A DNA stretch of 64,000 nucleotides from Diabrotica undecimpunctata (lineage: Eukaryota; Arthropoda; Insecta; Coleoptera; Chrysomelidae): positions 84,740,417 through 84,804,416 of the forward strand of contig NC_092803.1 in NCBI RefSeq assembly GCF_040954645.1. Reading direction: 5' to 3'. This document shows positions 33,683-63,648 of the stretch, one piece after another (within the stretch, counting starts at the first letter, position 1; each line of letters starts with the position of its first letter). Under the pieces are notes generated by a model. It saw only the letters and a program-made list of their open reading frames with translations. It was not told the origin of the DNA and ran no database searches. The position numbers and the translations under genes were made by a program.

Positions 33683-34754
33683 CTTTTTATTCTTTTAAAA
33701 ACAAATGTTTTTAAAAACAACTAAAATAAGAAGGATAAAATAACGAATACTAAACTATCAATATAATAACAATTATACTGATAGTTAAAGAGAAAGAAAA
33801 AATATAGTTATTAACAAATAGGTAGTGAGCGTATATATAGGTAGAGTGTTATATCAATCGCGATTGATTCGTTTGTTTTGATTTAATCACTTCAAAGTAT
33901 TGAACGACCGAATCCCGCTAGTTCATAACGATCCGATCGTGCGGTGACTTTCGTGACAAAAATCGATTGATCCATCGCCGATGGCGCCGATCGAACCAAA
34001 ACAAAATTCCACAGCCAATATCCTCATTACTTTCGGTCCTCGGTCGTTCCTCACTTGCGATGAAGACTGATCGGCTGAATGCGTTCGTTTTAATGATTGA
34101 AAAATTAAAATACTAAATACAAATTATTGAATAGAGAATTGCGGACAAGGCTGGAACTTAGCTACAGATCGGAAGTATTGGAATTGGAAAATATTCTATC
34201 TGGCCCCAACGATCGCTTTTCCTTGTGTTGTTAATAGTTAGTAGTAGGTAAATAGAATGATAAAATATCTATTTGTACGCCTTTTAAATAAAGCTAGAGT
34301 GACACTAAACGTTTAAATGACAATAAATATTGATATTTGGATGTAGCGCATATTTCCATGTAAACTTAAGTATTATAAGTTATTAATTATTATTATTAAT
34401 AATTATTTTTGAGTTACACTAAAAAACCTAAAAACAAAATCATAATAAATTCTAGCTTCTCGAATAATTTCTTAAGGATCTGTACGAACTTAAATGTTAT
34501 AAAATATATATTTAGATAATAAAAATAAACTTGATATTCCAATAATTTAGGTGAAGTTAAATACACATATGAAATACTGTAAGCAATGCTCTCTCGGTTT
34601 TCAGTCGATTCTGCTTAATCAATGAATTACTCGTTATTTCTTTTAAATGGCAACGAAAAGTATTGAAACCAACGAACTATTAAAATTATTCGATCGTATT
34701 CTGAGTCGGTCACTGATTGATTCGGTCCTCGTAAAATGAACGATTGACATAACA
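33683..34754. other. BEL/Pao 3' internal region, no gene
   Basis: Between integrase and the polypurine tract lies about 1.07 kb without coding signal, longer than usual for BEL elements. It includes a TTTTTAAAAAC palindrome near 33692-33720 and several GATTGATTCG-like words (33861, 34714), so another small insertion is possible. Confidence 0.4.
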
Positions 34755-37700
34755 CTACACGAAACGTTGTAGGATGACATATAAAGCTGTCCCCAAAATA
34801 ACAACGTGTACACTGTCTTCAGTGCCGCAATGCAACTCAGTGATTCTAGCCAATTTCCAGCGAAGAGGAGGCTGTTGTTTATTTTTTATGAGGACTAGAG
34901 AACCTTTAGTGAGAGATGGGGTTGGACTACGCCATGTTGATCCCCCTTGAAGAGAATGAATATACTCTTCAGACCCTCTGTTCCAAAAGTCCACCCTTAT
35001 CCTTTGGATTAATTGCCAACGATTCAGACGGTTAATCTTTAAAGCGCTTAGATCTGGATCAGGAATTGAATCCACTACGGGTTTAAAAATTAAAAAGTAA
35101 CCAGGAGTCAGTACCTACAAGTCATTGGAGTCAGAGTTTGCTGCACACAAAGAACGAGAGTTAAGAACTGCCTCGATTTGATTAATAAGAGTATATATAG
35201 AACTCTTCATAGGTCAAAACTTATACATATGGTTCTTGAATGATTTGACCCCTTCTTCTTATGGTGCCTATCCGTTACGGATATTGGACACTAACATGGC
35301 TATTCTGACTTTGTTGACTGCTGCCCTGAAAAGTCCGGTAGTGGTTAAGTTAAACCATTTTCGCAGGTTATGCAGCCAGGATATTCTTCTTCGTCCTGGA
35401 CCTCTTTTTCCATGCACTTTACCTTGAAGTATGGTCCGAAGTAGGTTGTATCGTTGTTCATTGCGCATTATATGGCCCAGGTATTCTAGTTTGCGACGTT
35501 TTATGGTTATGATTAGTTCGCGCCCTTTACCCATTCTTCGTTGGTAACTCTGTCTATCCAAGAAATCCTCAACATGCGTCTATAACACTACATCTCAAAT
35601 GCTTCGAGTCTCTTCAGTGATGCTTCAGTTAAGGTCCGTGACTCCACGCCATATAAAAGAACGGAGAATACGTAGCATTTTAGTAAACGAACTTTTATTT
35701 CCAATTTTATATCGTGGCTGTTTAAGATTTTTTTTCATTTTGACGAAAGCTGATCTTGCCTTCTCGATCCTTATCTTAATTTCCATCGATTGGTCCCACT
35801 GTTCATTTAAGTTTGCACCCAGATAACAAACCCCCATTTGTTCTTTGTGATTTGACCCCAGCCTCGGCTAAACCATTAAAATGAGGGGTGCCTCATTTAG
35901 CAGGTGCATTAAGCAGGTTAAAATCCCAGGTACTAGTAAGAGCCTCAGCAGCAGATTAAGCTAATTTAACGATTTCATTGCTGGCTCCTTTAAAATTGGT
36001 ACTTTGATTACTCTTAATTGTTAGGCACTCACCGCGGCGGGATACAAATCTACGAAAGGCAGCCAAAAAGGACTCAGAACTAAGACTTAAAGTTACTTTC
36101 AGATAAATGGCCTTTGTACTCGTACACACGAATACACAAATATATCTTTTGTACGTTTTTGCACCTCTATATTTGGACATTAATAACGAGAATGGTCCTG
36201 CAAAATTCACACAAACAGACAAGAAGGCAAGTAATGAAGTAATTCGGATAGTTGGCAAGTTTGCCATAAAGGGGTTGTAAGATTTAGGTCGGCACCTAAA
36301 ACATCAAATGCACTTTGACAAACAGCGATAAATGGCACTTTTAATGACTCTCTGAGTTTTTATCAAGGATGAAAATTTTAAAAGTAAAGTAGAGATGATA
36401 TTATCCGTAACGACCGGTGTCAATGATAATACAGTTGGCAATTTTTCCTCTAACATTTCCGTGGGGTATAAGGAGTGAACATTAACTTGAGAGGGTCGAC
36501 ACTCCCTTGACTTCGTAACAAAATCAGGACCGCGCCACCAAAGTGAAAATTGTAGTAGCTATGCCAGTGTCAATCCACGACTAGCACAATCAGCAGGATT
36601 TTGATTATATGGCACATAATGCCAAGAAGAACACAGTATGAGTTCTTGTATGTGTCTTACTCGATTGGCAATAAAGATTTTCCATTTATGGGGAGAATTA
36701 ACCCAAGTGAAAGCAATCGTGGAATCCGACCAAACATGAATATTGGAAAAAGAAAAGATATGCTTAAACGACAGTTTAATAAAGGCGACTAGATCCGCCA
36801 GCAATACAGCTTCCAACAGTTCCAATCTTACACGAGATTACGAGATTGTATATTCAGAGGAGACTCGACATTTAGCACACACAAGTACAGTTTAAAACGT
36901 GTTAATAGTACTAAATCAAAAATATACAACGCTGGCGTATCCTAACTCTGAAGCATCGCATCTGTGAATCTCGACTTTAGAAGATTTATTAAAGCCAAAG
37001 TGTCGAAAGATTTAAATGTTCTCAAGGTCAGGCAATTCGGTTTTAAACGTATGATTTCATACCTGCTGTACTTGTTAAGGGGGTTTATCATCCCAAGATA
37101 CATTGGATTGACATAACTATTGGTTGTAGCAGACGTTTGGTCCTTAATAGACACGGAGAGATGAAACCAAGAGGATCAAAAATATGATTGATTTCTGAAA
37201 GAATAGCCCGCTTTGTACAAGTTTTGTTAAGGGAACAGTAAGAATAAGAAAAGACGTCAGTCGTCGGGTTCCATTTTAGAACTTGCACCTTAATAACGGA
37301 AGGTTCCTCCTTGTCAAACAAACAAGATGTCAGAATATCTGAGCCAAAATCTTGAAGTAAACTGAGATGATTGCTGGCCCATTTGCTTAGCTTAAAACCA
37401 CCGAGCTTTAAAAGTTAAATGAGCTTTGACTGTAGAGCGCGGGTAGATGACAGAGAATCACTTTCTAATAAACCGTCGTCAATATAAAAATGTCGCGTTA
37501 AAGCTTGTGAAGCATTAGGGAAACAAGACTCTGCCGAATTGGCTAACTCTTGTAGAGTTTTTTAAAGAGTAATAAGGCGAAGAAAAAACCCATAAGTAAT
37601 AGTACGTAAAAAGTATTCTTGGAGAAGTTTAGAAGAATCCGATCTCCAGAGAATTCTTTAAGAATTCCAAAATTCTTTATTTACGTTAATTTGTGGATAC

Positions 37701-38740
37701 ATTTGCTTTATGTCGCAGTTAAAACAGTAACGAAAAAATCGAAAATTAAGCAAAAGCGAAGAGATGTTCTTTTGAAGCTTAAGACCTGTATCTAAAGTAT
37801 CATTGAGAGGCACACCTCGAACGTCACGTAGACAACACCAATTTTTGAAACAAGAGACGAATTAACAATTTGTTTCTTAAAAACTGCATGATGAGCAAAA
37901 TAATAAGAGGTAGGCAATTTAAAATTGAATTCAGGAACCGGTACCATATGTTGTCAAGTAATATAATCATTTATGAACTCAACATATTTCTCTTTAAGAT
38001 CCGGAACATTCTTGAAAAGATTCTCTAACATACAAAAACGACGATATGACTGAGAATAAGTGTCGCAAAAGACAGAATTGGGTTGTCTGAACAGCAGAGG
38101 AACAGAAAATCTGCCTGTTGACTTTCAGAAAATTAATGCCTTATAAATATCCTCACAGGCTTGATCGTCCTGCGACAAAATGGCAGGTTTTGATATATTT
38201 TCGACTTCTTAAAACTTTTGTAAAGAATATCTATATTTGCATCCATAGACGTATGTTAAGCGGTAATGACAACTTAAAAGAGCCGTAGAGACTCACCCTA
38301 GTAGTACCTAACCGAAAATGGTTGGTTTGGTTTGCCGAGAATTCGACCAAACTTTAAGAAGAGAGGAACTAATTCTGCACCTATCAGCATGTCTATATGA
38401 CTTGCTTGATAGAATGTGTGATCCGCTAGTTTCAGATCATGAATATAAGTGAACTCGTGAGAAGTTATTTATATATGATTGCTTCCAACGAGAAGATTGG
38501 GCCGTTACGATCACATGGTTTAATATGACAGAACGTGGTACCCTGAGTGGTACACATCAATATTTCGTTTAGACCTTCCACTGGGATTGATAAGTTATTA
38601 CGAGGAAGACCTAAGCGTCGAAATAAAATCAGTTATGGAGCCCGTATCCAGCAGGATATGAATTTTCTAAAAATCGCCTTAGACATCTTTGATATGTATC
38701 GTATCATTGGAGACGTCGACGAAAAACTAGACTGAAAGGT
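34755..38740 (-). pseudogene. BEL/Pao pol, broken
   Basis: Read right to left: RT with the PLNDTLDTGLKLQ segment (about 37820-37780), the catalytic box degenerate as FYIDDGLLESDS (about 37490-37450), a Pao-type connection region starting FDKEEPSVIKVQVL and GFISPCLLRTKRLL (37321-37090), RNase H with VWSDSTIAFTWV and ADCASRGL (36825-36559), integrase (36267-35960, KYRGAKTYKRYICVFVCTST and SNQSTNFKGA) and the BEL-specific C-terminal domain (35075-34755, LNRWQLIQRIRVDFW and GSLVLIKNKQQPPLRWKL). Stops and shifts break every domain, and a LINE fragment interrupts the integrase. Confidence 0.8.
35253..35847 (-). mobile_element. LINE 3' fragment with 12-bp target duplication
   Basis: TGATTTGACCCC at 35241-35252 is repeated at 35848-35859. 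The 595-bp insert, on the minus strand, encodes the ORF2 C-terminus (YLGANLNEQWDQSMEIKIRI, FTKMLRILRSFIWRG, then KLEYLGHIMRNEQRY and RRGPGRRRISWLH-like motifs ending IAMLVSNIRNG) and ends in a GAAGAAG tail. It interrupts the BEL integrase. Same family as 10301-10628. Confidence 0.85.
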
Positions 38741-39790
38741 TTGAGGCATCTCTAATATATGTAGGGTTGAGGTTCTCACTAAAGTTGGTGTTTAAGGAGG
38801 CGGTCGACTGAATGAACAAGATTCGTTGGACCTTTGGTGGAAATGAAGAGAAGTGTGATGCAGTGATTTGCAAACCGTACATTTTTTCGAAGAACTACAG
38901 TTTTCGACGGAATGATATGCACCCAAACAGTTTACACATAAATTATGGCGTTTAACCAAAGACAAACGTTATTGCGGCCTTTTAGCAAAAAAGGACGAAC
39001 ATATATATAAAGGGTGAAAACCAGAACATGAGTCACAATTTCTCCCTTGATTGGCACTGACGAAACTAGATGTAAAGGGTTTTTTATTAGAATGATAAGA
39101 AAATTTTATTAGAATGACAAGAGGCGAAAGATATGAACTGCTTCGAATAATTATGCAGGGGAAAATAGCAGGAAAAAGGTCCATAGGAAGAAGACGAAAC
39201 TCCTGGCTAAAGAATCTACGGGAATGGTATAGCTGTAGCAGCAACGAATTGTTTCGGTCAGCAGTTTCGAAAATACGTATAGCCCTGATGATCGCCAACC
39301 TTCGGAACGAAGATGGCACTTGAAGAAGAAGATAAGAAAATAATCGAGAGTGAGACTGGGCAGAATGGGTTAATGAATTAAACTGAAACCGACTCCAAAG
39401 TTATACATTGTCTTTCTAGAAATGAAATAAATGTTTCTTTATGTGTTCTTGATTTCCCGTGATTTCTCGTGAAAAAAAAAACGAAAAAGAAAGATAATGC
39501 AAAGAAAATTAAGAAAATCAAACACCAAACAAATGCCCTAGATTTAAATAAGAGAAATACGCTACTTGATTTCAGACAAAATCAATCGCAAACAAGTGAA
39601 AATACAGATAACAAAAGTAAGTAGAGATAGTAACAAAAGAAATGTGCTTAAATTGACACGCAACAGGTACAGAATGAGTTGGAAAGTATAATAAAAAGTT
39701 TATTAAAAATAAAATAATATGAAACAAAATAAAATAAAATGAAACAAAGTAAAATAAAATGAAACAAAAGTTATAATTATTTACTATCCG
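38741..39790 (-). pseudogene. BEL/Pao gag zinc-finger region, broken
   Basis: On the minus strand, the stretch around 39060-38860 reads as a BEL Gag C-terminus with tandem Cys/His clusters (CDSCSGFHPLYIC, CVNCLGAYHSVENC and CTVCKSLHHTSLH). The N-terminal Gag upstream is not clearly readable and is interrupted by a LINE fragment (39105-39330). The rest, up to the primer site at ~39790-39806, is AT-rich, with AAAATAAAATGAAACAAA tandem repeats near 39709-39770. Confidence 0.65.
39105..39330 (+). mobile_element. LINE 3' fragment with 11-bp target duplication
   Basis: GATAAGAAAAT at 39094-39104 is repeated at 39331-39341, flanking 226 bp. The insert encodes the last ~69 codons of the same LINE ORF2 family (RGERYELLRIIMQGK, IGRRRNSWLKNLREW, IALMIANLRNEDGT, stop) and ends in GAAGAAGAA. 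Confidence 0.85.
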
Positions 39791-39807
39791 CCCGAAGTGG
39801 CCAAATG

Positions 39808-41870
39808 TTTTGTGTAAAACTTATTGAGATCGCTTGTTCATATTTAATTTAAAATAACGGAAAATGCAATATGTGTAAATGAGGATGTAATGTATATGAT
39901 TGAGATTCAAATATAAATTGATAGATTTAATAACCTATTGCCAATTCTATATAAGATTGACATACCTTTTGTGAATGCGTCTGCTATCTAGACTGATGGA
40001 TAGCGGCGTCTGTGGCTAATGCACTGCTCGAAACCTTAGGGTAGGCTGGACGCACACTTGACGCTGGTATGAATTTTGGCTGGTTTTTGAGATGTGTGCT
40101 CGACGACGAGTTGGTTTAGAGTGCCAATAAATACGGAAGAAATACGTATGTATGAAAGTCAACTAGGGTGGTTCATTTGTTCTTAGGACCTTCGCGCATA
40201 GCAATAAATTAAGCTTAAAGTGCCATCTTTAACTTTCTACACAAAGGACTTTCCTTATGGAATCTGAAGTGTTCTGGGTTAATAAATAGTTTCCCAAAAA
40301 CATGTTATTGCTAAAGCCATATTATATTAAGCTAGTATATTTTAATTAATTAAAAAGGTATAACTAAATCATCATCATCATCAGTGGCTTGACAACCCTT
40401 TCTGGGTCCTGGCTTGTTCTAGGATTTTCCGCCATTCTGTTCTGTTCCTTGCTTTGTTTTTCCAGTTGGTAATCTTAAGTGTTTTCAGATCTTGTTCCAC
40501 TTGTTCCATGTATCTAAGTTTGGGTCTTCCCTTTGACCTTCTTCCTACTGGTGTTTGTCTCATAATATGTTTTGGTGTTTCAGTCTCCAACATTCGTTCA
40601 ACATGGCCCATCCAGCGCAGACGTCCGATCTTTATGGATGTTATGATCTCGGGTTCGTTGTATGCTGTGTACAGTTCAAAGTTATATCTTCTGCGCCATA
40701 TGCCTAAGGATTTTTCGTTCAAATGTGCCTAATAGGTTTTCATCGCTTTTCGATAGTGTCCATGTCTCTGATCCATATACAAGTACCAGTTTTATCAGGG
40801 TCTTGTATATTTTGCATTTGGTGTTTCTTGTGATGTTGTTAGATCTTAGATGTTTAATTAGTCCATTATATGTTTTATTAGCGATATGTATTCTTCTCTT
40901 AACTTCTTCACTGACATTGTTATCTGCGGTAACTAGTGAACCTAGGTATGTAAAATTTTTCACGCTTTCGATGTTATAGTCTCCTATTGTCAGATTCTGT
41001 AGGTTTCTTTGGCCTGTCGATTTACTGACCTTCATGTATTTGATTTTTATTTCATTAATGTTTAGGCCACTGTTTTGTGCCGCTCTTTCTATCGCATTAA
41101 ATGCTTCTATCATCTCTCTTTCGCTTCTGGCTATGATATCAACATCATCTGCAAATGCCAATATTTGTACACTTTTTGTTATTACTGTTCCTCTGGTGTT
41201 GACTTTTGACTCCCTAATTATTTTCTCTAATGTGATGTTGAATAGAATACAGGATAGGGCATCTCCCTGTCGTAGGCCCGTTCTCACATGAATTTTATCT
41301 GTTAGTTCGTTTTTAATTCGAATTTTGCTTTGTACTTTAAGTGTTTCTTTTATGATATCAATGAGTTGAGTTGGAATATTAAACTCTTTCAGTGCATGAA
41401 TCAGAAATTTTCGATGGATGCTATCATAGGCACTCTCAAAGTCAATGAAAAGATGATGTGTGTCTGTATTAAATTCACTAGTCTTTTCCAAGATTTGCCT
41501 CAAGACGAAGATCTGATCTATTGTGGACTTCTGCCTGCGGAAACCACATTGATATCCCTCAACTATTTGTTCCGCATATGGTCTCAATCGGTCATACACA
41601 ATAGTTGACAGTATTTTATATGCCACAGTCAGTAGCGTTATTGCTCGGTAGTTTTTACATTGAAGCTGATCTCCCTTTTTATGTAGTGAAATAATTACTC
41701 CGGTATTCCAGTCTTGTGGCAGTTGTTTATTATTCCATATGTTCACTATTAGTTCGTGTATCGCATTCAATAGGGAGTCTCCACCTTCCTTTATTAATTA
41801 AATAACTTTAATAACTAAATAAGATCATATTTTAAATAATAAAAAAAGATATTTAAATACGGCTTGAACA
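39808..41870 (-). repeat. BEL/Pao 5' LTR, split by a LINE
   Basis: 39808-40369 plus 41821-41870 (about 612 bp) matches the 3' LTR. The ends are TGTT and AACA. The primer binding site lies directly to its left (39790-39806 on the plus strand). Its outer edge is 580 bp upstream of a predicted splice acceptor of the FoxJ1-like gene. Confidence 0.8.
40370..41810 (-). mobile_element. RTE-like LINE, 5'-truncated, in the 5' LTR
   Basis: ATAACTAAAT at 40360-40369 is repeated at 41811-41820, flanking 1441 bp. The tail is a CAT run (40370-40381; ATG on the element strand). A 362-codon open RT segment (41770-40682) has SLHKKGDQLQCKNYRAITLL, the palm FIDFESAYDSI, GLRQGDALSC, the catalytic FADDVDII and YLGSLV.. 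motifs. The C-terminal region (GRLRWMGHVERM, GRRSKGRPKLRYMEQV, WRKILEQARTQKGL) continues in a second frame to a stop at 40381, after one frameshift near 40700. The N-terminal endonuclease is absent. This is the best-preserved RTE-like copy here. Confidence 0.85.
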
Positions 41871-42450
41871 CTTTTCCAAACAAACACACAGCAGAGATTA
41901 GTGAACTGTGAATCTGTATAAAATACAGAAATCAAAGAAATGTCCCTCATCTTACTAAATAAAGAAACATGTGTAGCAAACTTATCAATAGAATGTAGCA
42001 GGCTCTGGATACCAATACTGAACACAGAAGTGAGCAATAAGGATATGCCAACATTAATGAACTAATAAAAGTTTTGATAAATATCATTAATATTTGACTA
42101 CATAATCACAAAAAGATCAGAATTTGATATCAATCCGAGGGTATAATTTAAACTCTGAGAATTTTACTCAAAATATGACTATTTCCTGATTGAAAATCAA
42201 AACTTCGAAACATACATAAAATGTAATTCTTTAGGTAATATTTTATTGGTTAGTGGAGTTAACAATAGTAAATAAATAATTTTTTTTAAGTTTTGACTTC
42301 CAAATCATAAAATTTTTAAATCTGGAATACCATTATATCAAAGAACGAGATAATTTTACATATAAAAATTCATATGAATTTAATTTTTTAATTTTTTTTT
42401 TCTATTTTTTTCTTTAGAAATATCATTGAATCGTTGTTTATTATTTTCAG
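41871..42450 (+). promoter_or_regulatory. Region upstream of the first predicted FoxJ1-like coding exon
   Basis: 580 AT-rich bases between the BEL 5' LTR and the splice acceptor TTATTTTCAG at 42441-42450. No promoter element was recognised. Because an acceptor precedes the coding exon, an upstream non-coding exon probably exists, perhaps beyond the BEL element, so this may be intron rather than promoter. Confidence 0.35.
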
Positions 42451-42550
42451 ATAGAATAAAGCTCTGCCTAAAACAACAATAAATCATCAACCTCAACAAT
42501 GTAATAAGAACCCGTCCATTTACTTCTTCGATTGCTCATCACTGCTCAAA

Positions 42551-60325
<17,775 letters not shown>

Positions 60326-60394
60326 TATTTTGTAGGGAAAAGTGTATAGTTAGATTTTATATGAAACAGAAATGACAAGTAGTTTTTTATGGAA

Positions 60395-60400
60395 AATAAA
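60395..60400 (+). terminator. Polyadenylation signal AATAAA of the FoxJ1-like gene
   Basis: AATAAA lies 70 bases after the stop codon, a usual distance for an insect 3' UTR. Confidence 0.5.
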
Positions 60401-61165
60401 AGGTTTATTAGAAGATTGAAAGATTAAATGAAAAATACTATAAAGATAGTATCTAAACTTATGAGCAACTTATTATAGAGATAATGTGACCAAATGCCTT
60501 ATTTTTAAAGAATCTGTCGATTTCTCTTCAACATTTTATTCTTCTGTTAAATTTTCTTTATCACATTTAGTTTCATAGTGGACTCTATTAACTGAAATCT
60601 CCAAATCTCCAATGAATAGTTAATTACTACCACCTGTAGTAATGCTAGTATGGCTTTGATATTCTTTTTAATTACTTTTGTGTAATTGGTATTTTCTCCT
60701 ACATCTCTAATATTTACCTTACATAAGCAAACGTCCAAAGTCACCAGATATATTTAAGCAGACAATATAGATCTAATATTAAATTGATTTAGAATAAATA
60801 GATTATTTTCATGAATACTCCAGTCGCCAGAGAAGAAAATCCCACTGAACCTCTAAAAATCATACGAACAAGCTGAATTTTGCCGAAAATATTAATTTTG
60901 GTACCTCAAAAAAGTTGCAAAAAAGTTTACCACTTCCCCCTAAAACGCCCTCGCAGGAGGGTTAAAACGCAAAAAAAACGATTTACCAAGAATCTGCACA
61001 CCAAGAAAAAAATGTTTTGAATAAAAAATGTAGCTCAGATAATTTTAAATAGAGTATGTAGTAATAGAATATGTTTTTAAGCATTTTTGTATAGAATAAA
61101 CCGTTCTCTTAGAAACAACGCTTGAAGTGACCGTCGATTTTGCATGTCAGTTACGCGCGCGAAAT
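60401..61165. other. No gene recognised
   Basis: Intergenic sequence downstream of the FoxJ1-like poly(A) signal. No domain, repeat or RNA gene recognised. Confidence 0.5.
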
Positions 61166-62199
61166 CAATATTCAATAAAATTTGTATAAGCTCGACGGTA
61201 AAAATTCGATATATTTTTATCGAAGATCCAAGATCCAAGATCCTATCAATAAAAATCAAAAGACGTTGTAAAGGTAAAGAATACAATTTTTGTATGCAGT
61301 TTTTGTATTTTATCGCAAATAAACTCAGATTTTGTACAGGTGTTAAATAAATAGACGTGGCGCGATTTTAGCCATTTTTATGATTCTCTTCTTCTTCTTC
61401 AAGTGCCCTGTCCGTTGCGAACGTTGGCTATTAACATGGCAATTCTGATCTTGTTTGCGGCGCTTCTGAATAGTGATAGTGCGGCGCTTATGATTCTCAC
61501 GAGATGAATACAATCTATTCCTTTCATTGACTGGCCGTTATCAAGTTTTGATTACTAGAGCCTAACTTTTAAAAGCTACAGCATGAAATTATAGTTTTGC
61601 GTTTTAACAACAAATGTGAGGCATTTGAAATATGCTTAAAAACTTTGGATTTAAACTTTCACACAACAAACGGTCTAAAACATTTAAAACTTTATTTTTC
61701 AATTACACTAGTACGTTTTTTAAAATAACAAAACTGCTGCAAGAAACTATACTCAAAACCATCTTCTTAAATACATTTCCCGTTACGTGTGATTGTTTGT
61801 AATGTAAAACATTAAATTCTACTTTTTTATTCCTTTTTCAAACTTCATATTTGTTACCACAACTCAAAATTGAAATTTGATGTCATAGATTTTAAAGGCT
61901 GATCTCTAAAAATGTAAATTTTACTACAACATTTTACTACAACTGGTCAATAAAAGTGATCAATTTTATTGATCTCGTGAGAATCACGAGAATCATAAAA
62001 CATGGCAAAAATCGCGCCACGTTAATTTATTTAACACCTTTTTAAAAATTGAGTTTATTCTCGGCAAAATACAAATACTACATATCTATGAAAGCTGCAC
62101 TGTTTGCCCTTAAAACGCATCTTGATTTTTGTCGATAGGACCTTTAGATCAAAAGATATCGAATTTTTACTGTCGAGCTGATACAAATTTTATTGAACA
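61166..62199. repeat. Foldback element with ~230-bp arms
   Basis: The left arm (61166-~61510, minus the inserted LINE piece 61389-61488) matches the reverse complement of ~61962-62199: TTCAATAAAATTTGTAT, AGCTCGACGGTAAAAATTCG, GGTGTTAAATAAAT and ACGTGGCGCGATTTT are shared. The centre (about 61510-61960) has no coding signal. Its right end coincides with the Helitron terminus at 62200. Confidence 0.75.
61389..61488 (-). mobile_element. 100-bp LINE 3' end with 10-bp target duplication
   Basis: TATGATTCTC at 61379-61388 is repeated at 61489-61498. On the minus strand the insert reads the final ~27 codons of the GAA-tailed LINE (KIRIAMLIANVRNG..., stop) and the GAAGAAGAAG tail. It is the shortest member of the series. 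Confidence 0.8.
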
Positions 62200-63648
62200 C
62201 TAGCGGACCCGACAGACTTCGTTCTGTCAAATAGATTTGGAATAAGGCAGTTTATTTCTTTAATTCTCCTGAACCGAACCGTCACCATGATGATAGGGCG
62301 GTGTATGAAGGTCAGCTCGGGTGACCTAAGTATCTTTGCTTCCAGAACTTTGGCTACACTTTTGGACCCACTAAAAACCCTGACTGGGATATCTGCCAGA
62401 AGGCTTCAAACTAAGAGGGGAACTTAAGGTTCAAACCTGATTGAAAAATAATCTAAAGGGATAGTGGGAATCTAAAGGTGACAAATATTTATAAAGTGAG
62501 TGCTTCAATGACAAACCATAGAGATAATTAATTATTTATTATTATTATTATTATTAACATAGGGTTAATAACCGATGTAATAAAGAATAATGAAATAAGA
62601 CGTATATAAGTATTTTCAGTAATCGCTTTATTGTAAATCAAGTGAATCATAATTATTAACAAAAATCTGTTTTATTTTTATTGTAGTGCTTTATGATATA
62701 CAACGTTTTTTTGTGTGATTACCTGTTGAATATACAAACAAATCTGATGGTTTTCCAGCACGGGAACAGGCAACATACAATTGACCATGTGAGAAACATG
62801 GGGTTTCTAGATTAATATCACAAACACCTGATTGCCCCTGAAACTTATTTATGATTATACCAAAATCAAGCCGCACTGGAAACTGTAGTCGTTTAAATTC
62901 AAATGGTACATCAGTCGGAATCATTGGGATATGTGGTATCAAAACGTCTTCTCCTTTATACTTTCCTTTCAGTATAGTTGCTTCTATCACGTTGTTCAAT
63001 AATTTTTTTATTGCTAACCGTGTACCGTTGCAAAAATGTGGTTGGTATATTTCTGAACATTATAACTACCGATTCAACCTGTAATTGAAGATTGTGAGGT
63101 GGCAATAAAAATTCAGGCGGATAGTTAACAACATCATCTTGGTTAGTAGCTGAATCAACTGATTTATATATCCTCAATTTGCCTGTAATTTGTTCTTGAA
63201 TTTTGAAATTTAATTCATTTACAGATATGTTTATAGTAGCCAATAGAGCCCGTTCGCTTAACCAATCGTGGTTTCTGTAATTTTGAGCAACATCTGGAAA
63301 TACCTTCTGAATAAGTACATCTTTTGATCGAGTTAACCGACAAAAACTTTGAGGAAAGTTAATGCAACCAGTCAAGGTGTCTATACGAAATTTGCCATTA
63401 CCAATGTCAATGAGTTGTTTAGAGAATATGTCTCCAGATTGGTCATTTTGCGACTCGACACGCATCTTCTTGCTTAAGTGTAATACCTTGACATGTTTTC
63501 ACAAATTGGATGACTTTAAACATGCATTGAGTTAATCAGCTGGCGTTGATCGTGGAATCAATTTCAAGGTTTGACGATAATCCCCTGATAATAAAATCAT
63601 TGCACCACCAAATGGGTTATGATTGCTCCGTAGATCTTATCTGGTCCC
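62200..63648 (-). mobile_element. Helitron 3' part
   Basis: On the minus strand the element ends with a GACAGA/TCTGTC hairpin (62211-62228), then GGGTCCG and CTAG (62200-62203), followed by T, the classic Helitron 3' terminus with insertion at AT. A PIF1-like helicase pseudogene lies upstream. The 5' end and Rep domain are not in this copy; at about 63648 the sequence switches into an inverted copy of the 3' part. Confidence 0.75.
62691..63645 (-). pseudogene. Helitron PIF1-like helicase, C-terminal part, broken
   Basis: Read from 63645: a Walker-B region like GGAMILLSGDYRQTLKLIPRST (about 63610-63545), NACLKSSNL..HVKVLHLSKKMRV (about 63520-63460), then SGDIFSKQLIDIGNGKFRID (about 63440-63380), SERALLATINISVNELN (about 63265-63215) and the C-terminal helicase motifs FPVRLDFGIIINKFQGQS (motif V-like, about 62885-62835) and LYVACSRAGKPSDLFVY (motif VI, about 62790-62740), ending at 62691. 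Stops near 63540 and a frameshift near 62960-63000 disable it. These motifs are specific to Helitron helicases. Confidence 0.8.

Larger units (their letters stand above)
30308..41870 (-). mobile_element. BEL/Pao LTR retrotransposon with four nested LINE inserts
   Basis: Two homologous LTRs, each split by an insertion, start TGTTTTGTGTAAAAC and end CTTGAACA: 30308-33682 (3' LTR) and 39808-41870 (5' LTR). Without inserts each is about 610-640 bp. Pol between them is of BEL/Pao type. On the coding strand the 5' LTR is followed by TTTGGCCACTTCGGGCGG, a TGG-type primer site, and the 3' LTR is preceded by AAGAATAAAAAG, a polypurine tract. No target duplication could be matched (TAACA left, CTTTT right). 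The inserts are at 30413-33147, 35253-35847, 39105-39330 and 40370-41810; subtracting them leaves about 6.6 kb. Confidence 0.85.

Noticed and set aside
40454..41608. Plus-strand ORFs of 85-105 codons
   Set aside because: They lie antisense to the RTE-like RT, which has all the motifs.
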